Source of the DNA: Galactobacter caseinivorans | GTDB lineage: Bacteria; Actinomycetota; Actinomycetes; Actinomycetales; Micrococcaceae | Direction: 5' to 3' | DNA: 64,000 bases | NCBI RefSeq assembly: GCF_003640665.1 | Contig: NZ_QQXL01000009.1 | Coordinates: forward strand, 62,001 to 126,000 | Translations under genes and position numbers: made by a program | In this document: in pieces, positions 8,749-15,752 of the stretch | Layout: every line of letters begins with the position of its first letter | Position numbering within the stretch: the stretch's first letter is position 1 | The notes under the pieces: generated by a model | Told to the model about the DNA's origin: nothing | Databases searched by the model: none | What the model saw: only the letters and a program-made list of their open reading frames with translations

Positions 8749-9208
8749 GGTTTGCAGTGTCTGGGCGCGCTGTGGCGTGGTGGTTGACACGGAAAAGTGC
8801 GCCGCGAGACGGCAATCCTTGGGTGGGTTGGTGTTCGACGACGCCCGCTCCCGGTGCGTGGGCCGCAAACGTCGATGGTGAGCCGCAAACTCGGCCACGG
8901 GTGAGGTTTGCAGTGTCTTGGCGCACTTTGCCGTGGTGGTTGGCACGGCAAAGTGCGCCGCGAGACGGCAAACCTTGGGTGGGGTGGTGTTCGACGGCAC
9001 CCACTTGCGGTGCGTGGCGCCGTCGGGCCGGGCGTCCGCATCCCGGCGTGCGGGAGGTTTGCGGCCCGGGATCGAGGTGTGCGGCGGGTACGTGGGCCGC
9101 AAACGTCGATGGAGAGCCGCAAACTCGGCTGCGGGTGAGGTTTGCAGGGTCTTGGCGCACTTTGGCGTGGTGGTTGACACGGCAAAGTGCGCCGCGAGAC
9201 GGCAAACC
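8749..9208. repeat. Noncoding array of two interleaved palindromic repeat elements
   Basis: There is no gene from 8680 to 9300. The block holds three copies of a palindromic element of about 70 bp (8749-8818, 8905-8974, 9139-9208). The central copy has a perfect 16-bp stem, GGCGCACTTTGCCGTG (8920-8935) with its complement (8944-8959), framed by GGTTTGC and GCAAACC. Between them lie a full copy of the 70-bp phased decamer element (9056-9125, decamers at 9056, 9076, 9096, 9116) and a half copy (8862-8891). Each palindrome is followed by a similar GTTCGACGACGCCCGC-type stretch. Open frames across the block are byproducts of GC bias. A relative of the palindrome lies at 51386-51425. Confidence 0.85.
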
Positions 9209-9300
9209 TTGGGCGGGGTGGTGTTCGATGACGCCCGCTCCCGGTGCGCTGCCCGCTTGCGGTGCGTGGCGCCGTCGGGCGGGGCGACTAACCTAGCCAA

Positions 9301-10059
9301 GTGTCGCTTTCCATCCTGCTGATATTGCTCATCCTGCTCATCGTTGGCGCCATTGCCCAACGCGTCGCCGGGCTCGGGTTCGCCATGGTGGTCTCGCCGT
9401 TTGTGGTGATTGTGCTGGGCGCGCATCAGGGCATTGTGCTTGTGAACCTGTGCGGCGTGTTCTCCTCAATGCTCGTGATCCACCATGTCTGGAAACGCGT
9501 GCGGTGGAAGGCGTTCCTCTGGCTGATCATCCCGGCGCTGATCGGCTCGCTGCCCGGCTCCTTCCTGGCCAACTGGCTCCCGGCCGGCCCTCTCTCCGTG
9601 ATCGTGGGCGGCGTCGTGTTGCTTGCCCTTGGCGTTTCCCTGCTGCTCAGCCACCGCGGAACGCAAATTCAGGAGTCCGGCCCCAACCGTTCCGTGGCCG
9701 GGTTCTTCGCCGGGTTCAGCAACTCACTCTCCGGCGTGGGCGACCCCGTGCTGACCGCGTACGCGCAGCTGAGCCGGTGGAAACAACAGGATTTTGTGGC
9801 CATGCTGCAGCCCTTCTTCATCCTCGCCGGCACCTTTTCTGCCGCTACCAAGGTCGCCGCAGACCCCAGCACCATGCCCGTGCTGGATTGGTGGCAGTGG
9901 CTGCTGCTCGCGGCCATGATTGTGCTCGGCGTGCAGATTGGGCACCGCCTGGCTCCCAAGGTGAACGACACACTGGCCCGCCGGATCGTCGTGATCCTCG
10001 CGATCGTTGGCGCGGCGAGCGCTGTGGTCAAGGGCATCATGGACACGGTGGGTGCCTGA
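9301..10059 (+). CDS. TauE/SafE family membrane exporter
   Basis: 252 residues, almost wholly hydrophobic, with about eight membrane segments in two halves. The first opens with AQRVAGLGFAMVVSPFVVIV and the second with GFFAGFSNSLSGVGDPVLTAY, the inverted-repeat signature of the TauE/SafE (sulfite/organosulfonate exporter-like) family. Substrate is unknown. It begins with GTG 9301; no ribosome binding site is visible, but TAACCT ends 6 nt before the start, so a leaderless transcript is likely. It is flanked by repeats on both sides and is not in an obvious operon. Confidence 0.88.
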   Translation: MSLSILLILLILLIVGAIAQRVAGLGFAMVVSPFVVIVLGAHQGIVLVNLCGVFSSMLVIHHVWKRVRWKAFLWLIIPALIGSLPGSFLANWLPAGPLSVIVGGVVLLALGVSLLLSHRGTQIQESGPNRSVAGFFAGFSNSLSGVGDPVLTAYAQLSRWKQQDFVAMLQPFFILAGTFSAATKVAADPSTMPVLDWWQWLLLAAMIVLGVQIGHRLAPKVNDTLARRIVVILAIVGAASAVVKGIMDTVGA

Positions 10060-10156
10060 CCCGGTGCCGACGGGTGCGGGGTGGCACCATGGATACACCG
10101 GCGTCGCGCCGGGCTGGGGCTGGCAGTCACGCCGTTCCCGCCACGCGGTGCCGGCC

Positions 10157-10198
10157 GTACCGAGCCACACGTACCGAGCCACACGTACCGAGCCACAC
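10157..10198. repeat. 14-bp tandem repeat, three copies
   Basis: GTACCGAGCCACAC is repeated at 10157, 10171 and 10185, followed by a decaying CTACCTAGCC-like run up to 10240. It sits in the 201-bp gap between the TauE-like gene and the DUF6350 gene. No function evident. Confidence 0.85.
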
Positions 10199-10260
10199 CT
10201 ACCAAGCCCTACCCAGCGATACCTAGCCCTACCTAGCCAGCCCGAGAGGCCCCCGCGAAT

Positions 10261-11748
10261 ATGACCCCGCCCCGCATCCCGTCCAGCGCCGGATCGTCCT
10301 CATCGACGAATCCTGCCGCCGCTGACGCCCACGCGGAGTCAGGTCGGCCGGGCGGCCCGGGTGCCTCGAAGTTGCCGGGTGCTTCGAAGGTTCCGGGCGC
10401 CTCGGTAGAGGTGGAAGCAGAAGGCGTCTACCCGGAGAATGAGCGCCCGTCCTTCACCACGCGTAGCCGTGGCCGCTGGGCCCGTTTCCGGCAGGGGCTG
10501 CGGGACGGTTTGCCGTTCCCGCTCTGGTGTCAGGGCGCCATCGAATCTTTTCAGGCTTATCTTTTTGGCGCTCTTGTGGTGCTCATCCCCGCTCTGGCCG
10601 CGTGGTTTGCGGGCGCGTGGAGCGATAAAACGTGGCAGGACGCGGTGTCCATCGGTGCGCAGTGGTGGCTCAGCGCCCACGGCGTGCCGCTGTTCCGTGC
10701 GGAGAACGCGCAGGGCGGCGGGGGAGTCTTGTGGTTTGTGCCGTTGCTTCTGACGTTGGTGCCCTTTGCCCTGGCTTGGCGGGCCGGGCGGCGTCTGGCC
10801 CGTGCCTCGTGGTCGGATCAGCTGTGGCAGGGAATTGCCGGGGCCAGCCTGTTTTACGCGGCCGCCGGCGCGCTGACGGGATGGATCGGGCGAACGGAGG
10901 ACGCGCAGAGCAGCTGGTGGATGGCCGCCGTGATCCCGCTGGTGGTGGTGCTTCTTGGCCTGGTGGTGGGGGCGCGCCGTGAGGCCGGCAGTTTTGGTCG
11001 CCTGATTGGAGTCGACGCCGCGGAGTGGTTGCGTCGCACCAGTCAGTATTCGCGTTGGGCCGGGTCCTATTTGTGGGCCGTGGCCCGCGCTGGCCTGATT
11101 GGTTGGGTCGCAAGCTTTGGCATCGCCGCCGTGGTCCTGTTGGTCCGCGGATTGACCCACTGGGTAGAGATCGTCACCGCCGCGCTGCACCTGGCACCGG
11201 GCCCCGTGGGTGGCGCCGTGCTGGCGGGCGGGCAGGGGGTCTACCTGCCTAACCTGATCAACTGGACGCTGGCCTGGATCTCCGGCGGCGGCTTCTCCGT
11301 GGGCACCGAGTCCTCCTTCTCGCCGCTGGAAACGCACGCCGGACCCATGCCGTCCTTCCCCGTCCTGGCCCTGCTGTCCACTGACCTGACGGACGCTTGG
11401 TGGGTCATGATCCTTCCCGTGGTGGCCGGCGTGGTGGCCGGCTGGTGGTTCCTGCGCGAGGGCGAAAATCACCTCGAGGAGTCCCTCCAACTGCGCTTTG
11501 GCCCCAGGTGGCTCGCGCTGAGTGTCTCCACTTTGCTGCTCGGTGCGCTGGTGGGGCTGGTTTCCGCGGTCCTGGCGGCGCTGGCCTCCGCGCTCTCCTC
11601 CGGCAGCCTTGGCGTGGGTGTGTTCACGGATCTTGGCCCGCACATTTGGCTCACGTCGCTGCTGCTCATGCTGGAGATCGGCGTCGGCACCATGATCGGT
11701 TACCTGCTTGCCCCGCTCTTTGAGCGGGATTTGGTCCTGGACGCCTGA
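10261..11748 (+). CDS. DUF6350 family multi-pass membrane protein
   Basis: 495 residues. A disordered N-terminal 80 residues rich in Pro, Ser, Ala and Gly (with repeated PGASK units) precedes roughly ten membrane segments (GALVVLIPALAAWFAGAW, VPLLLTLVPFALAW, VIPLVVVLLGLVVGA, FGIAAVVLLVRGL, MILPVVAGVVAGWWFL, STLLLGALVGLVSAVLAALA, LLLMLEIGVGTMIGYLLAP). The long loop with NLINWTLAWISGGGFSVGTE is typical of the actinobacterial DUF6350 family, which commonly precedes purN and purH. Function is unknown; links to cell division or envelope have been proposed for the annotation. ATG 10261 follows CCCGCGAAT without a clear SD. Confidence 0.85.
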   Translation: MTPPRIPSSAGSSSSTNPAAADAHAESGRPGGPGASKLPGASKVPGASVEVEAEGVYPENERPSFTTRSRGRWARFRQGLRDGLPFPLWCQGAIESFQAYLFGALVVLIPALAAWFAGAWSDKTWQDAVSIGAQWWLSAHGVPLFRAENAQGGGGVLWFVPLLLTLVPFALAWRAGRRLARASWSDQLWQGIAGASLFYAAAGALTGWIGRTEDAQSSWWMAAVIPLVVVLLGLVVGARREAGSFGRLIGVDAAEWLRRTSQYSRWAGSYLWAVARAGLIGWVASFGIAAVVLLVRGLTHWVEIVTAALHLAPGPVGGAVLAGGQGVYLPNLINWTLAWISGGGFSVGTESSFSPLETHAGPMPSFPVLALLSTDLTDAWWVMILPVVAGVVAGWWFLREGENHLEESLQLRFGPRWLALSVSTLLLGALVGLVSAVLAALASALSSGSLGVGVFTDLGPHIWLTSLLLMLEIGVGTMIGYLLAPLFERDLVLDA

Positions 11749-11865
11749 AGCCGGCGGTCCTGTTCGGCACGCTGATGGCTGTGCCCGACGACGCCGCGTG
11801 AGTCGCCGCGGATCGGTGCCTTGGCGCCTGGGCGGGTGGCGTACGGCGCCGGATAGACTCGACGC

Positions 11866-12450
11866 ATGCGTGTTGTCGCCCTTGTCTCCGGTGGTGGGAC
11901 TAATCTCCAGGCCGTGCTGGATGCCGTCGAGGACGGCTCCCTGAAGAACGTTGAGGTGCTCGCCGTTGGCGCGGACATTCCCGGGACGGGCGGCGTGGAT
12001 CGCGGTGTGGACGCCGGAGCTGAGGGCTTTGTTGTCTCGCCCAAGGACTTTGAGACGCGTGCGGAATGGGATGAGGCGCTGGCCTTGACGGTGGCGCAAT
12101 ACGAGCCGGATGTGGTGCTCTCCAGCGGCTTCATGCGCATTCTTGGCGCCCCCTTCCTGGAGCGCTTTGCCGGCCGGACGTTGAATACTCATCCGGCCCT
12201 GCTTCCATCATTTCCGGGCGCCCATGGTGTGCGCGATGCCCTGGCATACGGCGTCAAGGTCACCGGCTGCACCGTGCACTGGGTGGATGCCGGTGTGGAT
12301 ACCGGCCCCATCATTGCCCAGCGCGCCGTGGAGGTGGTGGAGGGCGAGGGAGAGGCGCAGCTGCACGAGCGCATCAAGTTCGCGGAGCGCGAGCTCCTGG
12401 TGCAGACGCTGAGCCGCCTGGCCGCGGGGGAGATCCCCTACCCGGCCTGA
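11866..12450 (+). CDS. purN: Phosphoribosylglycinamide formyltransferase (GART)
   Basis: 194 residues, typical length. It transfers the formyl group of 10-formyl-THF to GAR in purine synthesis. Motifs: MRVVALVSGGGTNLQAVLDA (phosphate loop), FMRILGAPFLERFAGRTLNT, the catalytic HPALLPSFPGAHGV (Asn-His pair in NTHPALLPSF), and HWVDAGVDTGPIIAQ (catalytic Asp). TAGACT lies 6 nt before ATG 11866, fitting a leaderless promoter independent of the DUF6350 gene. A phased decamer repeat follows at 12461. In related genomes purH normally follows directly; here it is 9.4 kb away. Confidence 0.95.
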   Translation: MRVVALVSGGGTNLQAVLDAVEDGSLKNVEVLAVGADIPGTGGVDRGVDAGAEGFVVSPKDFETRAEWDEALALTVAQYEPDVVLSSGFMRILGAPFLERFAGRTLNTHPALLPSFPGAHGVRDALAYGVKVTGCTVHWVDAGVDTGPIIAQRAVEVVEGEGEAQLHERIKFAERELLVQTLSRLAAGEIPYPA

Positions 12451-12460
12451 GCGGTGCTGA

Positions 12461-12530
12461 GGTTTGCGGCTCCGGATCGAGGTTTGCGGCAGCCGTTGAA
12501 GCCGCAAACCTCGATCGTCGGCCGCAAACC
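12461..12530. repeat. 70-bp phased decamer element (copy 2)
   Basis: GGTTTGCGGC occurs at 12461 and 12481 and its complement GCCGCAAACC at 12501 and 12521, all at exactly 20-bp steps. The inner pair extends to a perfect 16-bp stem (12475-12490 with 12501-12516) with a 10-nt loop. It starts 10 bp after the purN stop and could terminate purN. The same architecture is found at 9056, 44884 and 63113. Confidence 0.85.
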
Positions 12531-12585
12531 TGGCTCGCCCGCCCCGACTACCCCCGCCCAGCCACCCAGCCCGCCCAACCGCCGA

Positions 12586-12779
12586 AATATATATGATGGA
12601 CGATGCTGGGACCTTCCCGGGCGGCACCAGCCGGACGCCGGCCGGGGACTCGCAGAATGGATGACGTACCCCTCTCCTGGTGCAGCCAAGACACCCTCAG
12701 CACCAGGTCGTTGCCCCCTCAAGATCGACGATGCGGATCCACTCGTTGGCACTCCGCAACCCTGAGCCAAGGAGACCAC
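12586..12779 (+). promoter_or_regulatory. Promoter-like AT tract and long leader of the SbnA-like operon
   Basis: AAATATATATGATGG (12585-12599) is the most AT-rich stretch in a 329-bp gap without a gene and can serve as a -10 region. It leaves a leader of about 180 nt before GTG 12780. The leader contains a short frame from ATG 12596 to TGA 12664 (22 residues, MDDAGTFPGGTSRTP...) and a CTGGTGC/GCACCAG hairpin. I matched it to no known riboswitch class. Confidence 0.35.
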
Positions 12780-13871
12780 GTGGACCGCAGGCAGAATCCC
12801 CCTCTCGACGATCTACTCCAGCCTCCCTCCTGCGCCACCGCGCCTTCCGCGATGACCCCCGCCCCGGACGTCGCCACCGCACCAGAGCTGCACCTGGCCC
12901 CGATCCCCACGCCCACCACGCGGCTGCCCCGGCTCTTCCCCGCCACAGAGGCGACCCTCGTGATGAAGCTGGATTCGTTGCAGCTGGCGGGAAGCACCAA
13001 GGAGCGCACCGCACACGCCCTGCTGACCGGCATGTTGGAACGCCAGGAGCTCGCGACGGGAGGGACCGTGGTGGAGTCCACCTCAGGGAACCTGGGCATT
13101 GCGCTGGCCCGGCAGTGCGCGGTGCGTGGCCTCACCTTTGTTGCCGTCGTGGACGAACGCGCCAATCAGGCGGCCTGCAAGACCATGCTGGCCTTTGGTG
13201 CCACGGTTGAGGTGGTGCCGACCCCGGCGGACGGCAACCGCCTGCGGGCCAGACGCGAGCGCGTCCAGGAGCTCCTGGCGGCGACCCCCGGCGCCGTGAC
13301 CACGCACCAGTACGGCAACCCGGACAATCCGCGTGCGCACCACTTCGGCACCATGCCAGAGCTGGTGCACAGCCTGGGGCGTGCCCCGAGCAGGCTGTAC
13401 GTCGCCATGAGCACCACGGGAACCTTGCTCGGCTGTCAGCGTGCCATTGCCGAGCACGGTTGGGATACCGAGCTCGTTGGCGTGGATGCCGAGGGGTCCG
13501 TTCTTTTTGGTGGCAAGGCCGGCGAGCGGAAGCTGCCTGGGCTCGGCGCGGGAGTCGTCACGGAGCTCTCGGAGCAGGCCACGCCGGATCGGGTGGTTCG
13601 CGTCAGCGAGGCGGACATGGTGCTTGGCTGCCGCGTCCTGGCCCAGCGCGAGGGCCTGCTGGCCGGTGCCTCCACCGGCGCCATCGTGGCGGCGGTCGGC
13701 GCGGACCTCCAGCGCCTGGCGGCTGGTGAGGTGGTCGCCATGTTGATGCACGACGGCGGCGCCCCCTATCTGCCGACGGTGTTCGACGACGCGTGGGTGC
13801 GTTCCGAGCTGCCCGACGCCGGGCGCGGGCTGGCACGGGCCTCTCTGTCCAATCCCTTTGCGACCGTATGA
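12780..13871 (+). CDS. PLP-dependent cysteine synthase-like protein (SbnA / Y4xP type)
   Basis: 363 residues of the fold type II (beta family) PLP enzymes. Lys74 in LAGSTKERTAHAL is the expected Schiff-base residue, ESTSGNLGIALA is the substrate/phosphate loop, and HQYGNPDNPRAHHFGTMPEL matches SbnA-like proteins, which build N-(2-amino-2-carboxyethyl)-glutamate for diaminopropionate, rather than housekeeping CysK. GTG 12780 follows AAGGAGA by 5 nt; the frame is open to 12603 but those residues are not family-like. The stop overlaps the next ATG (ATGA), so translation is coupled to the flavoprotein. The actual acceptor substrate is unknown; no SbnB-like dehydrogenase is present nearby. The end of the gene carries the dispersed word GCCCGACGCC. 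Confidence 0.8.
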   Translation: MDRRQNPPLDDLLQPPSCATAPSAMTPAPDVATAPELHLAPIPTPTTRLPRLFPATEATLVMKLDSLQLAGSTKERTAHALLTGMLERQELATGGTVVESTSGNLGIALARQCAVRGLTFVAVVDERANQAACKTMLAFGATVEVVPTPADGNRLRARRERVQELLAATPGAVTTHQYGNPDNPRAHHFGTMPELVHSLGRAPSRLYVAMSTTGTLLGCQRAIAEHGWDTELVGVDAEGSVLFGGKAGERKLPGLGAGVVTELSEQATPDRVVRVSEADMVLGCRVLAQREGLLAGASTGAIVAAVGADLQRLAAGEVVAMLMHDGGAPYLPTVFDDAWVRSELPDAGRGLARASLSNPFATV

Positions 13872-15751
13872 CGCAGACGGCGGATCTGGCGATCGTTGGC
13901 GGCGGCCCGTCGGCCCTGCGCGCCCTGGCGGAGCTGGACATCCTCCTGGCGGCCCGCCAGGAAGCGGGCGCCCAGGAAGGAGGCGACCAGGAAGTCCGCG
14001 GCGAGGAATCAGCCGGCCGAGCCACCCTCGCGGGCACACCTCCGCGCCTTCCACGCATCGTGGTGATGGAGCTGGCAGAACCAGGGGCAGGCGCGGTCTG
14101 GGACACGCAGCAGCCCGAGCATTTGATCCTCAACGCCAGCAGTTCCATCGTGGACCTCAGCTGCCCCCAGGTGCCGTTGAGTTATGACCAGTGGGCAGGT
14201 TCAAGCCAGGATTCGTTCCCGCCGCGGGCCAGCGTGGGCCGATACCTGGCGTGGGCCTTCGCCCGTCTGCAGGCCTCGCCGCGGTGGGAACTTTCCGTCC
14301 GTCGCGCCTGGGTGGATGCGGTGAGCCCCCACGCTGTCGGGTACAGCCTTCGCCTGCTGCCGGCGCGGGAGCCTGCCGACGCTCTCGACGCCGGCCACGC
14401 CCAGCCGCGGGAGGAGGTGCACGCCCGCGAGGTGCTGCTGTGCACTGGGCACGCGCCCCGCACGGTTCCGGATCATCTGGCCCTCTCCGGTCGGCACTCG
14501 GGCCTGCAGCCGCACCCCAACCCAGCCCCCGGCGTCCCGGCGGCGGGATCGCTCTGCGCCATCCGGGGCGCCGCCCTGACCGCCTTCGACGTGATCGCCG
14601 ATCTGACTCTGGGCCGCGGCGGCGGGTTCGCTGCGGCGCCTGATGGCCGCCTGAACTACATCCCGTCCGGCGCGGAGCCCGCTCACCTCCAGATGTGGAG
14701 CCGCTCGGGCCTGATGATGCTGCCCAAGCCCTCCGGGCGAACCCCTGGCCTGGCCGCGGCCGTGCAGGCGCTGACCCGGTCCCTGGAACCGGGCTCCGTC
14801 CCGGACGATGCCTGGTGGCAGCAGATCCGGGACGCAGCGATCGCCGCGGCATGCACCGCGGGCATCGAGCTGGCACCCGCCGCACTGGACGCGGTCTGGG
14901 CGGAAACGCACCACGTCGCGAGCGGCCAGCAAACCGATCCGGCCCACCACCACGCCCCTGCCCACCGCCACGATCCGGCCCACCACCACGCCCCGGCAGA
15001 CATCACCCCCGCGTGCCTGGAGCGCTGGCGCGCGGACCTGGCCCGTGCCCAGGGCGTGGTGGATGCCGACCCGCGCTGGTGGTGGGGCCGCGCGTGGGCG
15101 GCCGGGTACAGCGACGTCGTGCGTAGCCTTGATCGCGCCCAGCGCGACCGGGAGAGCTGGAGCCGGTTCCGCGCCCGCGCCGCCCTGCTGGAGAAGTGGG
15201 CCTTCGGGCCCCCGGCGCGCACCATTGAACGCCTGGTAGCCCTGAGCGAATCGGGGCTGCTCACGGTCCATCACGGAGCGCCGCCGCCGTCGGGCGGGGA
15301 GTCAAACACCCACACGGTGGACGCGATCACGCCGGGCCCCGGCGTGCTGCGAAGCCCGGCGCTGTGGGGGCCGCCGGCAGCGGAAACTGGGCAGGACCCC
15401 GCAGCGCCCGCCGCCGCGATGCCCGACCCCGCGATGCCCGACGCCGCGTGGTCGGCTCTGTGGGCCGGCCTCCTTGCGGACGGCTTGGCGACGGTGCGAC
15501 CCGGCGAGCGCGGTGTCCTGACGTCCCGGGAGGGGCAGTGCGCGGGGCCAAACGGCGCGCCCACACCCGGGCTGTACGCGCTTGGCCGCCCCACCGAAGA
15601 TCCCACCGTTGGCCACGATTCGCTCCAGCGGCGCCTGCGTCCGGAGTTCAGCCTGTGGGCGGCAGGATGGTCTCAACGCTTCCGTGGGAGGCTCTTCTCG
15701 CCGCTTCTTAGCCCACCGCTTCTCCGCCCCACCAAGAGCAAGGATTCCTAG
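13868..15751 (+). CDS. FAD/NAD(P)-binding protein with histidine-rich insert
   Basis: 627 residues. The N-terminal Rossmann motif LAIVGGGPSALRALAELD and the segment GAGAVWDTQQPEHLILNASS are typical of FAD_NAD-binding_9 proteins, flavoproteins often found in secondary-metabolite loci. A second nucleotide region is around LCTGHAPRTVPDHL. Residues 348-378 contain ten histidines, including two DPAHHHAPA units (residues 357-365 and 369-377), encoded by a tandem DNA repeat at about 14936-14999. The C-terminal part carries GLYALGRPTEDPTVGHDSLQ, resembling the end of such proteins. It overlaps the SbnA-like gene by 4 nt and is followed after 1 nt by the Y4yA-like gene. A redox step on the product of the neighbours is inference; the His cluster could bind metal or be a slippage product. 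Confidence 0.75.
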   Translation: MTQTADLAIVGGGPSALRALAELDILLAARQEAGAQEGGDQEVRGEESAGRATLAGTPPRLPRIVVMELAEPGAGAVWDTQQPEHLILNASSSIVDLSCPQVPLSYDQWAGSSQDSFPPRASVGRYLAWAFARLQASPRWELSVRRAWVDAVSPHAVGYSLRLLPAREPADALDAGHAQPREEVHAREVLLCTGHAPRTVPDHLALSGRHSGLQPHPNPAPGVPAAGSLCAIRGAALTAFDVIADLTLGRGGGFAAAPDGRLNYIPSGAEPAHLQMWSRSGLMMLPKPSGRTPGLAAAVQALTRSLEPGSVPDDAWWQQIRDAAIAAACTAGIELAPAALDAVWAETHHVASGQQTDPAHHHAPAHRHDPAHHHAPADITPACLERWRADLARAQGVVDADPRWWWGRAWAAGYSDVVRSLDRAQRDRESWSRFRARAALLEKWAFGPPARTIERLVALSESGLLTVHHGAPPPSGGESNTHTVDAITPGPGVLRSPALWGPPAAETGQDPAAPAAAMPDPAMPDAAWSALWAGLLADGLATVRPGERGVLTSREGQCAGPNGAPTPGLYALGRPTEDPTVGHDSLQRRLRPEFSLWAAGWSQRFRGRLFSPLLSPPLLRPTKSKDS

Positions 15752-15752
15752 C

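Noticed and set aside
8757-9296. Open frames across the repeat block near 9 kb
   Set aside because: They read through palindromic repeats on several frames and both strands with repeated residues; none has a ribosome binding site or known domain.
10339-12192. 617-codon open frame on the minus strand
   Set aside because: It lies antisense to DUF6350 and purN, has Gln/Arg/His-rich composition with no family features, and results from GC-rich codon bias.
12451-12779. T-box, TPP or cobalamin riboswitch ahead of the SbnA-like gene
   Set aside because: I looked for the T-box AGGGTGG core, the TPP CTGAGA and the cobalamin box and found none.
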